NCBI RefSeq assembly: GCF_000526215.1
Contig: NZ_JAFQ01000004.1
Span: forward strand, 4,092,001 to 4,156,000
DNA from: Nocardia sp. BMG51109
GTDB taxonomy: Bacteria; Actinomycetota; Actinomycetes; Mycobacteriales; Mycobacteriaceae
DNA: 64,000 nucleotides
Direction: 5' to 3'
The notes below the pieces were generated by a model that was not told where the DNA came from, did no database searches, and saw only the letters and a list, made by a program, of their open reading frames with translations. The stretch's first letter is position 1, and every line of letters begins with the position of its first letter. The translations under genes were made by a program, and so were the position numbers. Below, piece after piece: positions 44,337 to 55,511 of this stretch.

Positions 44337-47300
44337 ATGAACGGGAATGAGCCGAATGAACGTGCGATCGCGGTCGTCGGAATGGCCTGCCGGGTACCGG
44401 GGGCCGACAACATCCAGGACTTCTGGAAGCTACTGCGCGGCGGCGAGGAGGCGATCACGGATGCACCCGCGGATCGGTGGCCGGAGATACCCGAGCTGAC
44501 CCGGCTCGGCCGGGGTGGCTATCTGGAGCGGGTCGCCGATTTCGACGCCGGATTCTTCGGCATCTCGCCGCGCGAGGCCGCGGCGATGGACCCACGTCAG
44601 CGCCTTGCGCTCGAATTGAGCTGGACGGCACTCGAGGACGCCCGAATCGGACCGGAAAGCCTGCGGGGCGCCGCCGCCGGGGTCTTTCTCGGTGCTACCG
44701 GCGACGACTACGCCGCACTCGTGTCGGGGTACGGCCCCGACGCCATCTCGCATCATTCGCTGGCCGGTCTGAGTCGAGGCGTGATCGCCAACCGGGTCTC
44801 GCACCAGCTCGGTCTGCACGGGCCGAGCATGACGGTCGACACCGCGCAGTCGTCTTCGCTCGTCGCGGTGCATCTGGCCTGCGAGAGCGTGCGCTCGGGC
44901 GCCGCCTCTGTGGCGTTGGCGGGCGGTGTGCATCTGAACCTGGTACCCGAGAGCACCCTGGCGCTGGCCCGCGCGGGGGCGCTGTCCCCGGACGGCCGCT
45001 GTTACACCTTCGATGCCCGGGCCGACGGCTTCGTCCGCGGCGAGGGCGCCGGTGTCGTTGTGCTCGAGCGATTGTCGGATGCGATCGCCGCCGGTGATCC
45101 GATCTACTGTGTACTGCTCGGTGGCGCCACGAACCACGACGGCGACGGCGCGGGTCTCACCGTCCCGGACCGCGCGGCGCAGCAGGCGTTGTTGCGCGCG
45201 GCCTACGCCGATGCTCGTGTCTCGCCCGCGGATTCGCAGTACGTCGAATTGCACGGCACCGGGACCAAAGCGGGCGACCCGGTCGAGGCCGGTGCGCTCG
45301 CGGCGGCATTGGCAGCGGATCGCACCGAGCAGGACCCGTTGCTCGTCGGTTCGGTGAAAACGAACATAGGGCACCTCGACGCCGCGGCAGGAGTAGTCGG
45401 GCTGATCAAGGTCGCACTGTCGATGCGGCAGGGCCTGCTGCCCGCCAGCCGCAATTTCCGGACGCCGCATCCGTCGATCCCGTTGCGAGAGTGGCATCTT
45501 CGGGTGAACGCCGAAACGACCTCGTGGCCGGGTGACGGCGCGCGCCTGGCCGGGGTGAGCTCGTTCGGCGTGGGCGGTGCGAACTGCCACGTCGTCGTCG
45601 CCGCCCCGCCGGCTGCCTCGGAGTCGTCGCCGGAGGCCGAGAGCGCCGGGCCGGTTCCGGTGGTGGTGTCCGCGAGGCACCCGACAGCGCTGCGTGCGCA
45701 AGCCGCTCGGCTGCGCGACCGGGTGGCCGCCGATCCGGAATTGCGGCTGGCGGATATCGGTTACTCCACCGTGACCACGCGGTCGGCGCTGAAGTACCGC
45801 GGTGTGGTCGTCGCCGCCGATCGCGGTGAATTGCTGGACGGTCTCGCGGATGTGGCGTCCGGTGTGCCGTCGGCGACCGTGGTCACCGGTACCGCGGCCG
45901 CGGAATCCGGTGTGGTGTGGGTGTTTCCGGGCCAGGGCTCGCAGTGGACCGGCATGGCGCACGGGCTGTGGGCGAGTTCGGAGGTTTTCGCCACTCGGAT
46001 GGCCGAATGTGCGCGGTTGCTGGACGGTCTCGTCGACTGGTCGCTGCGTGAGGTGCTCGCCGACGAGGCCGCGCTGACGCGGGTGGACGTGGTTCAGCCC
46101 GCGCTGTTCGCTGTGATGGTCTCGCTGGCCGAGGTGTGGCGGGCGGCGGGCGTGGTGCCCACCGCCGTGGTCGGTCACTCACAGGGCGAGATCGCGGCCG
46201 CGTGTGCGGCGGGCGTCCTCTCCCTGGCCGACGGCATGCGGCTGGTGGTCGCGCGTAGCCGGGCCATCGCGACCGGGCTCGCCGGCGGCGGTGCGATGGC
46301 CTCGCTCGCGCTGCCCGTCGACGAGGTGGATCGGGAACGTGTCTCGGTCGCGGCGGTCAACGGCCCGAACTCGGTGGTCGTCTCCGGCGACGTGGACGCG
46401 GTGCACGCGGTCGTCGCCGAGTGTGGCGCACGGGGCGTTCGTGCCAGGATCATCCCGGTCGACTACGCGTCGCACTCCACGCACGTCGAGTCGATCCGGG
46501 ACGAGGTGCTGCGGGCGGCCGCCGATATCGAGACCACCGACACCGGCATCGCCTTCTACTCCACCGTCACGGGCGGCCGGGTCGATGCCGGCGAGCTGGA
46601 TGCGGAGTACTGGTACCGGAATCTTCGCGAGCCGGTCCGGCTCGCGGAAACCGTTGCGGTACTGGCCGAAGCGGGGAGCAGGGTGTTCGTGGAGGTCAGT
46701 CCGCATCCGGTACTGACGATGGCTATCGAGGACACGGTCGGCACCGCCGTGGTCTGCGGCACGTTACGCAGGCAGGAGGACGAGCCGCGCCGCGTGCTGC
46801 TGGCCATGGCCGAGTTGTACAGCAAGGGCGTGGCGGTGGACTGGCGACCGCTGTTCCCGGGCGCCCGGCGCATCGAGTTGCCCACCTATGCTTTCCAGCG
46901 GCAGCCCTACTGGGTGACGGGGGAACGTTCCGCGCGGCCCGTACCGCGGGAGGCGGACTCGGCGCAGCCGGTGGAACCCGTCGCCACCGGATTCCCCGAG
47001 CAGGATCTGTCCGCCCTGGTCCGATCCCACGCGGCCGTGGTGCTCGGGCACGCCGACCCGGCGCTGATCGAATCCGATATCAGCTTCAAGGAACTCGGTT
47101 TCGATTCGGTGACCGCCGTGGAACTGCGCAACCGGCTCAACGCCGAGTCCGAGCTGCGGATGCCGACCTCGGTGCTGTTCGACTACCCGACACCGACCCA
47201 ACTGGTTCGGCACATGCGTGCGCAGCTGTCGGGGAGCGATGCGGCCCGCCGACCCGACGAAATCCCGGACGTGGCGGCCGACGATCCGATCGCGATCATC

Positions 47301-50300
47301 GGCATGAGCTGTCGGCTGCCCGGCGGCATAGCGTCACCGGAGGATCTGTGGCAACTCGTCGCCGACGGCGTCGACGCGATCACGCCGTTTCCGGAGGATC
47401 GCGGCTGGCCGGAGGACTCGGGCGAGAAATATGCGCCGGTGGGTGGATTTCTTTCCGGCGCAGCGGAGTTCGATGCCGGATTCTTCCGCATCAGCCCGCG
47501 CGAGGCGCTGACGATGGATCCGCAGCAGCGGCTGGTTCTCGAGGTCGCCTGGGAAGCCCTCGAGCGGGCCGGTCAGGTTCCCGCCGCGCTGCGTGGCAGC
47601 CGGACGGGCATCTATCTGGGCGTGATGAATCAGGACTACCTGCCGCGGCTGTCCGACGTGCCCGACGATCTCGGTGGCCACGCGTTGACCGGCAGTGTGT
47701 CCAGTGTGGTATCCGGCCGGGTGGCCTACGCGCTCGGTCTGGAGGGCCCCGCGGTCAGCGTCGATACGGCCTGCTCGTCGTCGCTGGTGGCGATGCACCT
47801 GGCGGCCCAGTCGCTGCGGTCGGGCGACTGCTCGCTGGCGCTGACCGGCGGCGTGACGGTGTTGTCCACGCCGGGCATCTTCGTCGAATTCGCGAGACAG
47901 AACGGACTCGCCGTCGACGGGCGCTGCAAGGCATTCTCGGATGCGGCCGACGGCACCGGCTGGTCCGAGGGCGTGGGAATGCTTGTGCTGGAACGCTTGT
48001 CGGATGCGCGGCGCAACGGACACCGGGTGCTCGCCGTGCTGCGCGGCTCGGCGGTCAACCAGGACGGCGCGAGCAACGGGCTGACCGCGCCGAACGGACC
48101 CGCACAGGAGCGGGTGATCCGCCGGGCACTGGCCGGCGCCGGACTGGACACGAAGGACATCGATGCGGTCGAAGCGCACGGTACCGGTACCACGCTGGGC
48201 GATCCGATCGAGGCGCAGGCACTGCTGGCGACCTACGGACAGGACCGGGAACAGCCGCTGTGGCTGGGCTCGGTGAAGTCGAATATCGGGCACACGCAGG
48301 CCGCGGCGGGCGCGGCGGGCGTGATCAAGATGGTGATGGCGATGCGGCACGGCGTGCTGCCGAAGACGTTGCACGCCGACGAGCCGTCGCGGCACGTCGA
48401 TTGGTCCTCTGGCTCGGTCGAATTGCTGACAGCACAACAAGATTGGCCGGAGGTCGCGCGGCCGCGCAGAGCCGCGGTCTCATCGTTCGGGATCAGCGGC
48501 ACCAATGCGCACGTCATCCTCGAGCAGGATGATTCCGCCTTGCCCCTCGTGGAGGGTTCCGGCGAACCCGACGGTGTCGTGGCGTGGACGGTTTCGGCGC
48601 GCAGTGCGCGATCGTTGCCGGGTCAGGCACGGCGACTGTCGGCGGCGGTCGCCGACCGGCCGGTGGCCGACGTGGCGTGGTCACTGGTCACCGAGCGGTC
48701 GGACTTCGAGCACCGCGCGGTGGTGCTCGGCACCGAACGCGAAGAGTTGCTGTCCGGGCTGGCGGCGCTGGCGCATGGTGACCGGGCGGCGGGCGTCGTC
48801 ACCGGTGTCGCCTCGGGGGTGCCGAATGTCGGCATGCTGTTCTCCGGGCAGGGCAGCCAGCGACTCGGCATGAGCCGGGAGCTGATCCGCGCGTTCCCGG
48901 TGTTCGCCGAGGCGTGGCGAGCGGTGTGTGCGGAATTCGCGCCGCTGCTGGACCATTCGATCGATGATGCGGTCTCGGCCGAGCCCGGGTCCGACTCCGC
49001 CGCCCTGCTCGACCGGACGGGGATGACGCAGCCCGCGCTCTTCGCATTCGAGGTGGCCGCGTTCCGGCTGCTCGCCTCGTTCGCGGTGGCGCCCGCCGTG
49101 CTGGTGGGGCATTCGATCGGCGAACTGGCGGCCGCCCACGTGGCAGGCGTCTTCTCGCTGCCCGATGCGGCGCGTCTGGTCGCGGCCCGTGCGCAGTTGA
49201 TGCAGGCGCTGCCCGACGGCGGCGCCATGGTGGCCGTGCAGGCCGGCGAGTCGGAAGTCCGTGCGGCACTGGGAGATCATCAGGACGCTGTCGCGGTCGC
49301 GGCGGTGAACGGGCCGGATGCCACGGTGCTTTCCGGAGCGGACGATGTCGTGACGGAGATCGCGTCGGAGCTGTCGGCCGTGGGACACAAGATCCGGCGG
49401 TTGCGGGTGTCGCACGCGTTCCACTCGCCGTTGATGGAGCCGATGCTGGAGGAGTTCCGGCATGTGGCGAGCACGGTGTCGTACTCGGCGCCCCGTATCC
49501 CGATCGTCTCCAACGTCACCGGGGAACTCGCCGCGGACGGTGCGCTGGAACAGCCGGAGTACTGGGTGCGGCACGTGCGCGAAGCAGTGCGATTCGGTGA
49601 CGGTGTGCGCGCCGCGACGACGGCGGGAGCCGAGATCTTCGTGGAGGTCGGGCCCGATGGAGTTCTCGCCGCGATGGCGGAAGAGATTCTGGGTGCGACC
49701 TCGCCGCGGGTGACAGCGGTGCCGCTGGTCCGGCGAGACCGGTCCGAATCGCGTTCCGCCGCCGATGCCCTGGCGCGACTGCACGTCTCGGGTGTGCCGG
49801 TCGACTGGCAGGCATATCTGGCCGCGATCGGTGCCCACGGCCGGCACGTCGAGTTGCCCACCTACGCCTTCGATCGCCAGCGGTACTGGGCGTCGCCTGG
49901 CCCGTCGCGGGGCGATGCCGGCGCGGACGGACTCACCGGGCTCACGCACCCCTTCCTCGCGGTCGCCGCGGATCTCGCGGCCGACGATCGGTTGGTGTTG
50001 AGCGGTCGGATCGGGCCCGAGGACTCCTGGCTGGCCGACCACGCCATCTTCGGCAGCACCGTGTTTCCCGGCGCGGCAATCGTCGAACTGGCGCTGCAGG
50101 CAATGGAATTCGCCGACTGCCGGGGCGTCGAAGAGCTGACCCTGCAGGCGCCGCTGCTCCGCCCCGACGACACCGTCCAGGTGCAGCTCATCGTCGATGC
50201 GCCGGAGGGCGGCCGACGCGGAATCGGTGTCTACTCGCGCCCGGCGGGGGAGCGGTCGTGGACGAAGCATGCGACGGGGCAGCTGTCCGTCGCTCCGATT

Positions 50301-52421
50301 GCCGAGGTTTCCGCGACCGCCGAGGCGTGGCCTCCGCCGGGCGCGACACCGATCGAGCCGGTCGATTTCTACAGGGAGCTGACCGACCGGGGTTACCACT
50401 ACGGCCATGCGTTCCGGGGGTTGCGTGCCATGTGGCGCTCGGACGAGGAGATGTTCGGCGAGGTTCGGCTTCCGGACGAAGTACCCCACGCCAGAGCGGG
50501 ATTCGCGGTGCACCCGGCGCTGTTCGATGCGGCGCTGCATCCCATGCTCGCGCTGCTCGGCGGCGACGCCGATCCCGGCCGGGTGCTGCTGCCCTACTCC
50601 TGGGCCGGTATCGCCGCGCGCGCGGTCGGCGGCACGGAACTGCGCGTGCGGATCGTCCGCAAGTCCGAACGGGAAGTGTCGCTGCGGATTACGGATCCGA
50701 AAGAGACGCTCGTGCTCTCGGTCGAGTCGCTCGCGATGATGCCCGCCGATGCCGACCGGCTGTCCGGGGAGCCCACCGGAGCCTTGCTCGCGCTGGAGTG
50801 GCAGCCGCTGCCGGCGGACCGGCAGAGTTCCGGCGGGCTCGAGCGTGAGTTCGTGCATGTGTCACCGGATGACGATACGGCTGTCTCCGTGGCGGCCAGC
50901 AAGACGGCGCACGAATCACTGCACCAGGTGCGGAAGTGGTTGCGGGACGAGCGATTCGACCGCACGCGGTTGGCCGTGGTAACTCGCGGCGCGGTAGCGG
51001 TTACCGCGGCGGAGACACCGAATCCCGCGGCCGCGCCCGCCTGGGGGCTGGTGCGTTCGGTCCAGGCGGAACATCCCGATCACTTCGTGCTGATCGACAC
51101 CGATGACGACGAGGCTTCATCGCGTGCGCTGGCGACGGTGGATCTGTCGGAGCCGCAGCTGGCCATCCGGCGCGGCGTCGTCTACGTCCCGCGCCTCGTC
51201 GCCGCGCCGAGCACGAAACCGAAACGTCCGGTGTGGAATACCGCGGGCACCGTGCTGCTGACCGGTGCGTCCGGTGCGCTCGGCGCCCTGCTGGCCAGGC
51301 ATGTGGTGACCGAATACGGCGTTCGTAACCTCCTGCTGCTCAGCAGGCGAGGTTCCGCGGCCCCCGGTGCCTCCGAACTTGCCGGGGAGCTTGCCGCACT
51401 CGGTGCCGAGGTCACGCAGGCGGCGTGCGATGTCGCCGATCCGGTCGCGCTGGCCGGACAGCTGGCCGCGATTCCACCGGACCGACCGCTCAGCGCGGTG
51501 ATTCATGCCGCGGGCGTACTCGAAGACGGTGCGGCGGAGTCGCTGACGCCGCCGCAGCTCGACCGTGTGCTTCGCCCGAAGGTCGACGCGGCGTGGCATC
51601 TGCATGAGCTGACCGAGGGCCTCGAACTCGACGCGTTCGTGCTGTTCTCGTCGATCGCGGGCGTCGTCGGCACTGCGGGTCAGGCAAACTACGCCGCGGC
51701 CAACGCCTTCCTGGACGCGGTGGCCGCCCAGCGCCGTGCGGCTGCCCTGCCCGCGATGTCGCTGGCATGGGGGCCCTGGGAGCTCGGCATGGCGGGCGCG
51801 CTCGGCCAGGCGGAGCTGGCGCGCCTGCGGCGCACCGGATTCGGGCCGCTGACAAGCGCACGGGGCCTCGCGCTGTTCGATGCCGCCGTGGCGCTCGACG
51901 CGGCGCTGCTCGTACCGGCGGCAATCGATGAAGCCGCACTGCGGCAGCGGGATTCGATGCCCGCCCTCTTCCGCGACCTGGTCGCGATGCCGCGCCCGGA
52001 CAGCCGGCGGGTCGAGGAGCCGACCACACCGCCGCTGCTGCTGCGGTTGGCGGATCTGCCACGCGAAGAGCAGGTGAATCAGCTGCTCGAGCTGCTGCTC
52101 GACACCGCGGCCTCGGTGCTCGACTATCCGTCGACCGACGATATCGACGCCGATCTGTCGTTCCAGGAAATCGGTTTCGATTCGCTCAGCGGCGTGGAGT
52201 TCCGCAACCAGGTGAAACAGGACACCGGAGTACAGATTCCGGCAACGGTGATCTTCAACTACCCGACTCCGGCGGCGCTGGCGGAACGGCTGTGGGAGTT
52301 GATCTTCGGCGCGGAAACTCCCGACGGGGAGGACGACGTGGACCCGACGGTGGACGAAGTGGCGGACGAGCTCGACGACATGGACGTCGCGGGGCTCATC
52401 GAGCGAGCGTTCGTGGAGTGA
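44337..52421 (+). CDS. Type I modular PKS: loading module KSQ-AT-ACP and module KS-AT-DH-KR-ACP
   Basis: The start ATG 44337 is chosen for its gggagg site and because the KS begins nine residues later; an upstream open stretch from 44157 is non-coding leader. 2694 residues. Loading module: KS in which the active Cys is Gln171 (VDTAQSSSL), the decarboxylating KSQ form; AT with GHSQGE (Ser615) and YASH (methylmalonyl, giving a propionyl starter); ACP Ser924. Extension module: KS Cys1146; AT with GHSIGE (Ser1593) and HAFH (malonyl); DH His1902 in HxxxGxxxxP, although the usual YGPxF reads YGHAF; KR with LED and Tyr2452; ACP Ser2616. The tail ends [14 protein letters not shown], an LIxxA-type docking tail. 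There is no N-terminal docking head, as expected for the first enzyme. Predicted output: trans-2-pentenoyl-ACP, passed to a PKS encoded outside this gene. Confidence 0.96.
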   Translation: MNGNEPNERAIAVVGMACRVPGADNIQDFWKLLRGGEEAITDAPADRWPEIPELTRLGRGGYLERVADFDAGFFGISPREAAAMDPRQRLALELSWTALEDARIGPESLRGAAAGVFLGATGDDYAALVSGYGPDAISHHSLAGLSRGVIANRVSHQLGLHGPSMTVDTAQSSSLVAVHLACESVRSGAASVALAGGVHLNLVPESTLALARAGALSPDGRCYTFDARADGFVRGEGAGVVVLERLSDAIAAGDPIYCVLLGGATNHDGDGAGLTVPDRAAQQALLRAAYADARVSPADSQYVELHGTGTKAGDPVEAGALAAALAADRTEQDPLLVGSVKTNIGHLDAAAGVVGLIKVALSMRQGLLPASRNFRTPHPSIPLREWHLRVNAETTSWPGDGARLAGVSSFGVGGANCHVVVAAPPAASESSPEAESAGPVPVVVSARHPTALRAQAARLRDRVAADPELRLADIGYSTVTTRSALKYRGVVVAADRGELLDGLADVASGVPSATVVTGTAAAESGVVWVFPGQGSQWTGMAHGLWASSEVFATRMAECARLLDGLVDWSLREVLADEAALTRVDVVQPALFAVMVSLAEVWRAAGVVPTAVVGHSQGEIAAACAAGVLSLADGMRLVVARSRAIATGLAGGGAMASLALPVDEVDRERVSVAAVNGPNSVVVSGDVDAVHAVVAECGARGVRARIIPVDYASHSTHVESIRDEVLRAAADIETTDTGIAFYSTVTGGRVDAGELDAEYWYRNLREPVRLAETVAVLAEAGSRVFVEVSPHPVLTMAIEDTVGTAVVCGTLRRQEDEPRRVLLAMAELYSKGVAVDWRPLFPGARRIELPTYAFQRQPYWVTGERSARPVPREADSAQPVEPVATGFPEQDLSALVRSHAAVVLGHADPALIESDISFKELGFDSVTAVELRNRLNAESELRMPTSVLFDYPTPTQLVRHMRAQLSGSDAARRPDEIPDVAADDPIAIIGMSCRLPGGIASPEDLWQLVADGVDAITPFPEDRGWPEDSGEKYAPVGGFLSGAAEFDAGFFRISPREALTMDPQQRLVLEVAWEALERAGQVPAALRGSRTGIYLGVMNQDYLPRLSDVPDDLGGHALTGSVSSVVSGRVAYALGLEGPAVSVDTACSSSLVAMHLAAQSLRSGDCSLALTGGVTVLSTPGIFVEFARQNGLAVDGRCKAFSDAADGTGWSEGVGMLVLERLSDARRNGHRVLAVLRGSAVNQDGASNGLTAPNGPAQERVIRRALAGAGLDTKDIDAVEAHGTGTTLGDPIEAQALLATYGQDREQPLWLGSVKSNIGHTQAAAGAAGVIKMVMAMRHGVLPKTLHADEPSRHVDWSSGSVELLTAQQDWPEVARPRRAAVSSFGISGTNAHVILEQDDSALPLVEGSGEPDGVVAWTVSARSARSLPGQARRLSAAVADRPVADVAWSLVTERSDFEHRAVVLGTEREELLSGLAALAHGDRAAGVVTGVASGVPNVGMLFSGQGSQRLGMSRELIRAFPVFAEAWRAVCAEFAPLLDHSIDDAVSAEPGSDSAALLDRTGMTQPALFAFEVAAFRLLASFAVAPAVLVGHSIGELAAAHVAGVFSLPDAARLVAARAQLMQALPDGGAMVAVQAGESEVRAALGDHQDAVAVAAVNGPDATVLSGADDVVTEIASELSAVGHKIRRLRVSHAFHSPLMEPMLEEFRHVASTVSYSAPRIPIVSNVTGELAADGALEQPEYWVRHVREAVRFGDGVRAATTAGAEIFVEVGPDGVLAAMAEEILGATSPRVTAVPLVRRDRSESRSAADALARLHVSGVPVDWQAYLAAIGAHGRHVELPTYAFDRQRYWASPGPSRGDAGADGLTGLTHPFLAVAADLAADDRLVLSGRIGPEDSWLADHAIFGSTVFPGAAIVELALQAMEFADCRGVEELTLQAPLLRPDDTVQVQLIVDAPEGGRRGIGVYSRPAGERSWTKHATGQLSVAPIAEVSATAEAWPPPGATPIEPVDFYRELTDRGYHYGHAFRGLRAMWRSDEEMFGEVRLPDEVPHARAGFAVHPALFDAALHPMLALLGGDADPGRVLLPYSWAGIAARAVGGTELRVRIVRKSEREVSLRITDPKETLVLSVESLAMMPADADRLSGEPTGALLALEWQPLPADRQSSGGLEREFVHVSPDDDTAVSVAASKTAHESLHQVRKWLRDERFDRTRLAVVTRGAVAVTAAETPNPAAAPAWGLVRSVQAEHPDHFVLIDTDDDEASSRALATVDLSEPQLAIRRGVVYVPRLVAAPSTKPKRPVWNTAGTVLLTGASGALGALLARHVVTEYGVRNLLLLSRRGSAAPGASELAGELAALGAEVTQAACDVADPVALAGQLAAIPPDRPLSAVIHAAGVLEDGAAESLTPPQLDRVLRPKVDAAWHLHELTEGLELDAFVLFSSIAGVVGTAGQANYAAANAFLDAVAAQRRAAALPAMSLAWGPWELGMAGALGQAELARLRRTGFGPLTSARGLALFDAAVALDAALLVPAAIDEAALRQRDSMPALFRDLVAMPRPDSRRVEEPTTPPLLLRLADLPREEQVNQLLELLLDTAASVLDYPSTDDIDADLSFQEIGFDSLSGVEFRNQVKQDTGVQIPATVIFNYPTPAALAERLWELIFGAETPDGEDDVDPTVDEVADELDDMDVAGLIERAFVE

Positions 52422-52431
52422 TCGGAAGAAT

Positions 52432-53589
52432 ATGAAAGCAGAAGACCTGAAGATCTTGCGCCGGTTCGTCAAGGAGGAGCTGGCGGGCGATCGGGCGCAA
52501 CTCGATGCCCTGACCGACGAGCCGTTGCGGCTGTACGAGCGCTTCGTCGATACCGGACTCGCGAACTGGTGGTTGCCCGAAGAATTGGGTGGTCGCGGGC
52601 TGGGGCTGGAGGACAGCGTCGAGATCGTCAACGAGCTTTCCTACGGCGACGCGGGCGTGGCCTTCACGTTGTTCATCTCCATCCTGGGCACCAGCATCGT
52701 GCAGTTGTACGGATCCGAGGAGCTGAAGGCGCGATACCTCGCGCCCATGGCTGCCCGCGGTTCGTTCTGTGCCACACTCGGCAGCGAGCGCGCCGCCGGA
52801 AGTGAGCTCGGCAAGATCGAAACCACGGTCCAGCGCGCGGACGGCGAACTCGTGATCACCGGCGAGAAATTCTTCTCCACCAACAGCGGTTTCGCGGACT
52901 TCCTGATCGTGATCGCCCGGGCCGCCGACGATCCGGAGTCGTATCTCGCGGTGCTGGTACCGCGCGACACCCCCGGTGTCCGGATTGTCAAGCGCTGGGA
53001 TGTCGTCGGATTGCGCGCGTCCCACACCTATCAGGTGAGCTTGGACCACTGCCGGGTGCCCGCGGGTTACCAGCTGGCAGGCTCCGGGCTGCGGTTGCTC
53101 GAGATCGGGCTGAACGCCAGCCGAATCCTGATCGCTACCACGGCGATCGGCGTAGCCAGGCGGATTCGTGACCACTGTATGGACTACGCGAAGAAGAAAC
53201 CGTTCCGCGACGGCGTGTTGCTGGACAGCCCGGTATTCGCCCAGCGGCTCGGTCAGATGGAGATGCAGATCGATGTCATGAAAAGTCATTGCCTGCGAGC
53301 CGCCCACGACTACGACCGGATCATGGGCGATCCGGACGCGGCAGCCGTTTTCGTGAAGCACGGTACAGTGAAATCGGCGCTGACCGCGAAAATGTTCTGC
53401 GGCCAGGCAGGTTGGGACATCGCCGGCGTCGGTTCCGAAATGTTCGGAGGACTCGGTTACACCAATGAGATGCCCATCGGAAAACTCGTCCGCGACATTC
53501 GATATGTATCGATTGTCGAGGGCGGCGACGATGTGCTGCGTGAACTGGTATTCAGCCGCTATGTGATACCGGTGCCTCGGCGGTCGTAG
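52432..53589 (+). CDS. Acyl-CoA dehydrogenase family flavoenzyme
   Basis: 385 residues, ten bases after the loading PKS stop, with a ggaag site before the ATG. All three dehydrogenase parts are visible: an N-terminal helical domain ([18 protein letters not shown]), a middle beta domain ([38 protein letters not shown]) and a C-terminal helical domain. The position of the catalytic base is kept as Glu363 in [12 protein letters not shown], so it is probably active. FAD-dependent alpha,beta-oxidation of an acyl thioester is the family reaction. The tight coupling to the loading PKS suggests it desaturates a CoA- or ACP-bound starter or an early intermediate, or helps supply a precursor. No electron-transfer flavoprotein gene is adjacent. 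It is the last gene of the cluster by context. Confidence 0.88.
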   Translation: MKAEDLKILRRFVKEELAGDRAQLDALTDEPLRLYERFVDTGLANWWLPEELGGRGLGLEDSVEIVNELSYGDAGVAFTLFISILGTSIVQLYGSEELKARYLAPMAARGSFCATLGSERAAGSELGKIETTVQRADGELVITGEKFFSTNSGFADFLIVIARAADDPESYLAVLVPRDTPGVRIVKRWDVVGLRASHTYQVSLDHCRVPAGYQLAGSGLRLLEIGLNASRILIATTAIGVARRIRDHCMDYAKKKPFRDGVLLDSPVFAQRLGQMEMQIDVMKSHCLRAAHDYDRIMGDPDAAAVFVKHGTVKSALTAKMFCGQAGWDIAGVGSEMFGGLGYTNEMPIGKLVRDIRYVSIVEGGDDVLRELVFSRYVIPVPRRS

Positions 53590-53772
53590 TCAGCAGACCT
53601 GCGACAGTTGTGGCAGAAACTTCTCAGCCTCTCAGTCCACAGTCCGTACCGAGAGATCTACCTACATGTGTTATTATCGCGGCGTGCGCTCGGGCGTGCC
53701 GGGGAAGGAATGGGGGGATATGTTGGTCCGTTCTGTTCGAGATGAAGTATCGAGACCCTGTCATCGATTCGG

Positions 53773-54528
53773 GTGGGCGAGATGATGGAGCATATGAAGG
53801 CCGACCGTGCGGCAGTCGTGGAATTTCGTGGCTCCGGAACATCCCCGATAGCGGTAAGGACGCTCCCGCTCGGTGGAGTGCGGCCGGCTTCCAATGCCCA
53901 TATTTCTAATGCCCATATTTCTGTGGTCGTCATCGACGATCACACCATGCTCCGGGTCGCGCTCTGCGACATGTTGCGGATGGAAGGCGACATCGAGGTC
54001 GTCGCGGATGTGGCCGACGGGCGGGCCGGTGTCGAGAAAGCGGGATCGGCCCAGCCGGATGTAGTCGTGCTCGACGTCGAGATACCCGGCGAGGATGTGA
54101 CCGTCACCGTGCGGCGCCTGCGGGAAATGAGCCCGCGCTCACGCATCCTGATCGTGTCCATGCATCAGGATATCGGGCTCATCCGGGAACTCGCCGACGC
54201 CGGGATATCCGGCTACCTGCACAAGAGTGCCAGTCGGGAATCGTTGCTGTCGGCGATTCGCGGGGCGAACAGCACCGTCATCGTCATGTCGGCTCAGGAA
54301 TTCAATTCAGCGGCGATGCAGTCGGGCTATGCTCTGACCGATCGTGAGGTCGAAGTTATCGGACATGTGGCCGATGCACTCAGCAACCGTCAGATCGCAT
54401 CGCGGCTGGGTATTTCGGAAGGGACCGTCAAACGGCATCTTCGCAATATCTTCGAGAAATTGGACGCGGTTTCCCGGTTGGACGCCGCGAACAGGGCCAT
54501 CGCAGCAAAATTGATCAAGCCTCGTTGA
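53773..54528 (+). CDS. NarL/FixJ-type response regulator (orphan)
   Basis: 251 residues from GTG 53773; ATG codons at 53782 and 53785 are equally possible starts. After a ~48-residue leader comes a receiver domain: VVVIDDH acidic pair, phosphoacceptor Asp in VVLDVEIPG, and the conserved Lys in YLHKSAS. The C-terminal ~65 residues are a LuxR-type helix-turn-helix (ALTDREVEVIGHVADALSNRQI and SRLGISEGTVKRHLRNI). No histidine kinase gene is in reach, so it is an orphan regulator. The leader is unusually long for this family and ends in a tandem NAHIS-NAHIS repeat coded by a perfect 15-base duplication. It is the first gene after the PKS cluster; a role in cluster control is possible but unsupported. 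Confidence 0.88.
   Translation: MGEMMEHMKADRAAVVEFRGSGTSPIAVRTLPLGGVRPASNAHISNAHISVVVIDDHTMLRVALCDMLRMEGDIEVVADVADGRAGVEKAGSAQPDVVVLDVEIPGEDVTVTVRRLREMSPRSRILIVSMHQDIGLIRELADAGISGYLHKSASRESLLSAIRGANSTVIVMSAQEFNSAAMQSGYALTDREVEVIGHVADALSNRQIASRLGISEGTVKRHLRNIFEKLDAVSRLDAANRAIAAKLIKPR
53893..53922 (+). repeat. 15-bp perfect in-frame tandem duplication before receiver domain
   Basis: aatgcccatatttct occurs twice, encoding NAHIS-NAHIS just before the receiver domain of the response regulator. Confidence 0.95.
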
Positions 54529-54539
54529 TCCGCTGCCAC

Positions 54540-54558
54540 CGGCCGGCCAAACCGGCCG
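54540..54558 (+). terminator. Possible hairpin terminator after response regulator
   Basis: A 7-base GC stem (cggccgg / ccggccg) with loop ccaaa starts 12 bases after the response-regulator stop, and a gtttt tract lies some 13 bases further on. This is compatible with termination before the 300-base gap to the sigma gene. Confidence 0.45.
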
Positions 54559-54867
54559 ACGGCGGATTCCGTTTTGTCAAAGGTAGATGAATTTCTCGTT
54601 TCCACACGGTCGGCTGGTGCGTGTCCCAGCCGACCATGGGTCGTTTCGCTGCGTCCGGGATGATCGGGATGATACTATCCGAGTGGATATCGGCCGCGTG
54701 CCGTTCGTCCCGGTAAATCATTCCGATTGACGATACCCGAAGCGACGGACTCGTTCACTGCACCTTTCGATACATGGGTAGTACTCCTTTTGTGAGATTA
54801 CGTGGCGCGTATCTCGAGCAATAGCCTGAAGCTCGGTAACACATTCGCGGACAGCAAAGGTCGTGCC

Positions 54868-55509
54868 ATGGTCGCTGCCGGTATCTCTCGTATCCCCCCA
54901 GCCGGTTCTTCGAGTCGCCCGCCGCGTGCCCCACAGGCGATCGATGACGCTGAGCGCACCAAGCAGTTGGTCGCGGACTGCTTGCGCGGTAGTCCGTCGG
55001 CCTGGCGATCACTGATCGAGGAGTACTCACCGCTGGTGTGGGCGATCACTCGCTCGTTTCGGTTGGCCAATTACGACTGCGAGGACGTGTATCAGTCGAC
55101 CTGGGCTAATGTTGTTGCGCACCTGGGTGATCTGCACTCGCCCGAGCGCTTGACGGCCTGGCTCGGCACCACGGCCCGGCGGGAATGCCTCAAGCATATC
55201 GAGCGAAGTGCCCGGCATGTGCCGGTCGGCGACGACGCGGCGCTCGAGCCGGCCGACGAGTGGGCCGAGGCGACCGTGCTCCAGGTCTTTCGGCTCGTCG
55301 CCGGTGAGCAGGTCCGGGGCGCGTTCCGTCAGCTTCCGGAACGGGACCAGAAGCTGCTCGGTTTGTTGATGTCCGACGGCGCACCGAACTACGACGCCAT
55401 CAGCGGTCAGCTCGGGCTGCCGCGCGGTTCCATCGGCCCGTTGCGTGGGCGGGCCCTGACGAGACTGCGTGGGCTGCTGCCGGTCGAGGCCGAGAGTTGG
55501 GTGGCGTGA
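54868..55509 (+). CDS. ECF-like sigma-70 family factor
   Basis: Start ATG 54868 is preferred (aaagg seven bases upstream; 213 residues). A GTG at 54802 would add 22 residues but has no clear ribosome-binding site. Region 2 is visible as CEDVYQSTWANVVAHLGDL followed by LTAWLGTTARRECLKHI, and region 4 as FRQLPERDQKLLGLLMSDG then YDAISGQLGLPRGSIGPLRG, which holds the -35 recognition helix. Regions 1 and 3 are absent, as in extracytoplasmic-function factors. There is no anti-sigma gene; instead a small Rieske gene starts two bases after the stop. This suggests a two-gene unit, possibly redox-linked. A gap of about 340 bases separates it from the response regulator, so it has its own promoter. Confidence 0.88.
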   Translation: MVAAGISRIPPAGSSSRPPRAPQAIDDAERTKQLVADCLRGSPSAWRSLIEEYSPLVWAITRSFRLANYDCEDVYQSTWANVVAHLGDLHSPERLTAWLGTTARRECLKHIERSARHVPVGDDAALEPADEWAEATVLQVFRLVAGEQVRGAFRQLPERDQKLLGLLMSDGAPNYDAISGQLGLPRGSIGPLRGRALTRLRGLLPVEAESWVA

Positions 55510-55511
55510 CC

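Noticed and set aside
1..53589. Assignment to a known Nocardia macrolide cluster (nargenicin, brasilinolide)
   Set aside because: Module order, propionate KSQ starter and TE-proximal triene cannot be matched to these from memory, and the left part is missing.
53610..53909. 99-codon plus-strand frame before the response regulator
   Set aside because: It overlaps the response-regulator leader out of frame, lacks a ribosome-binding site and has no recognisable similarity.
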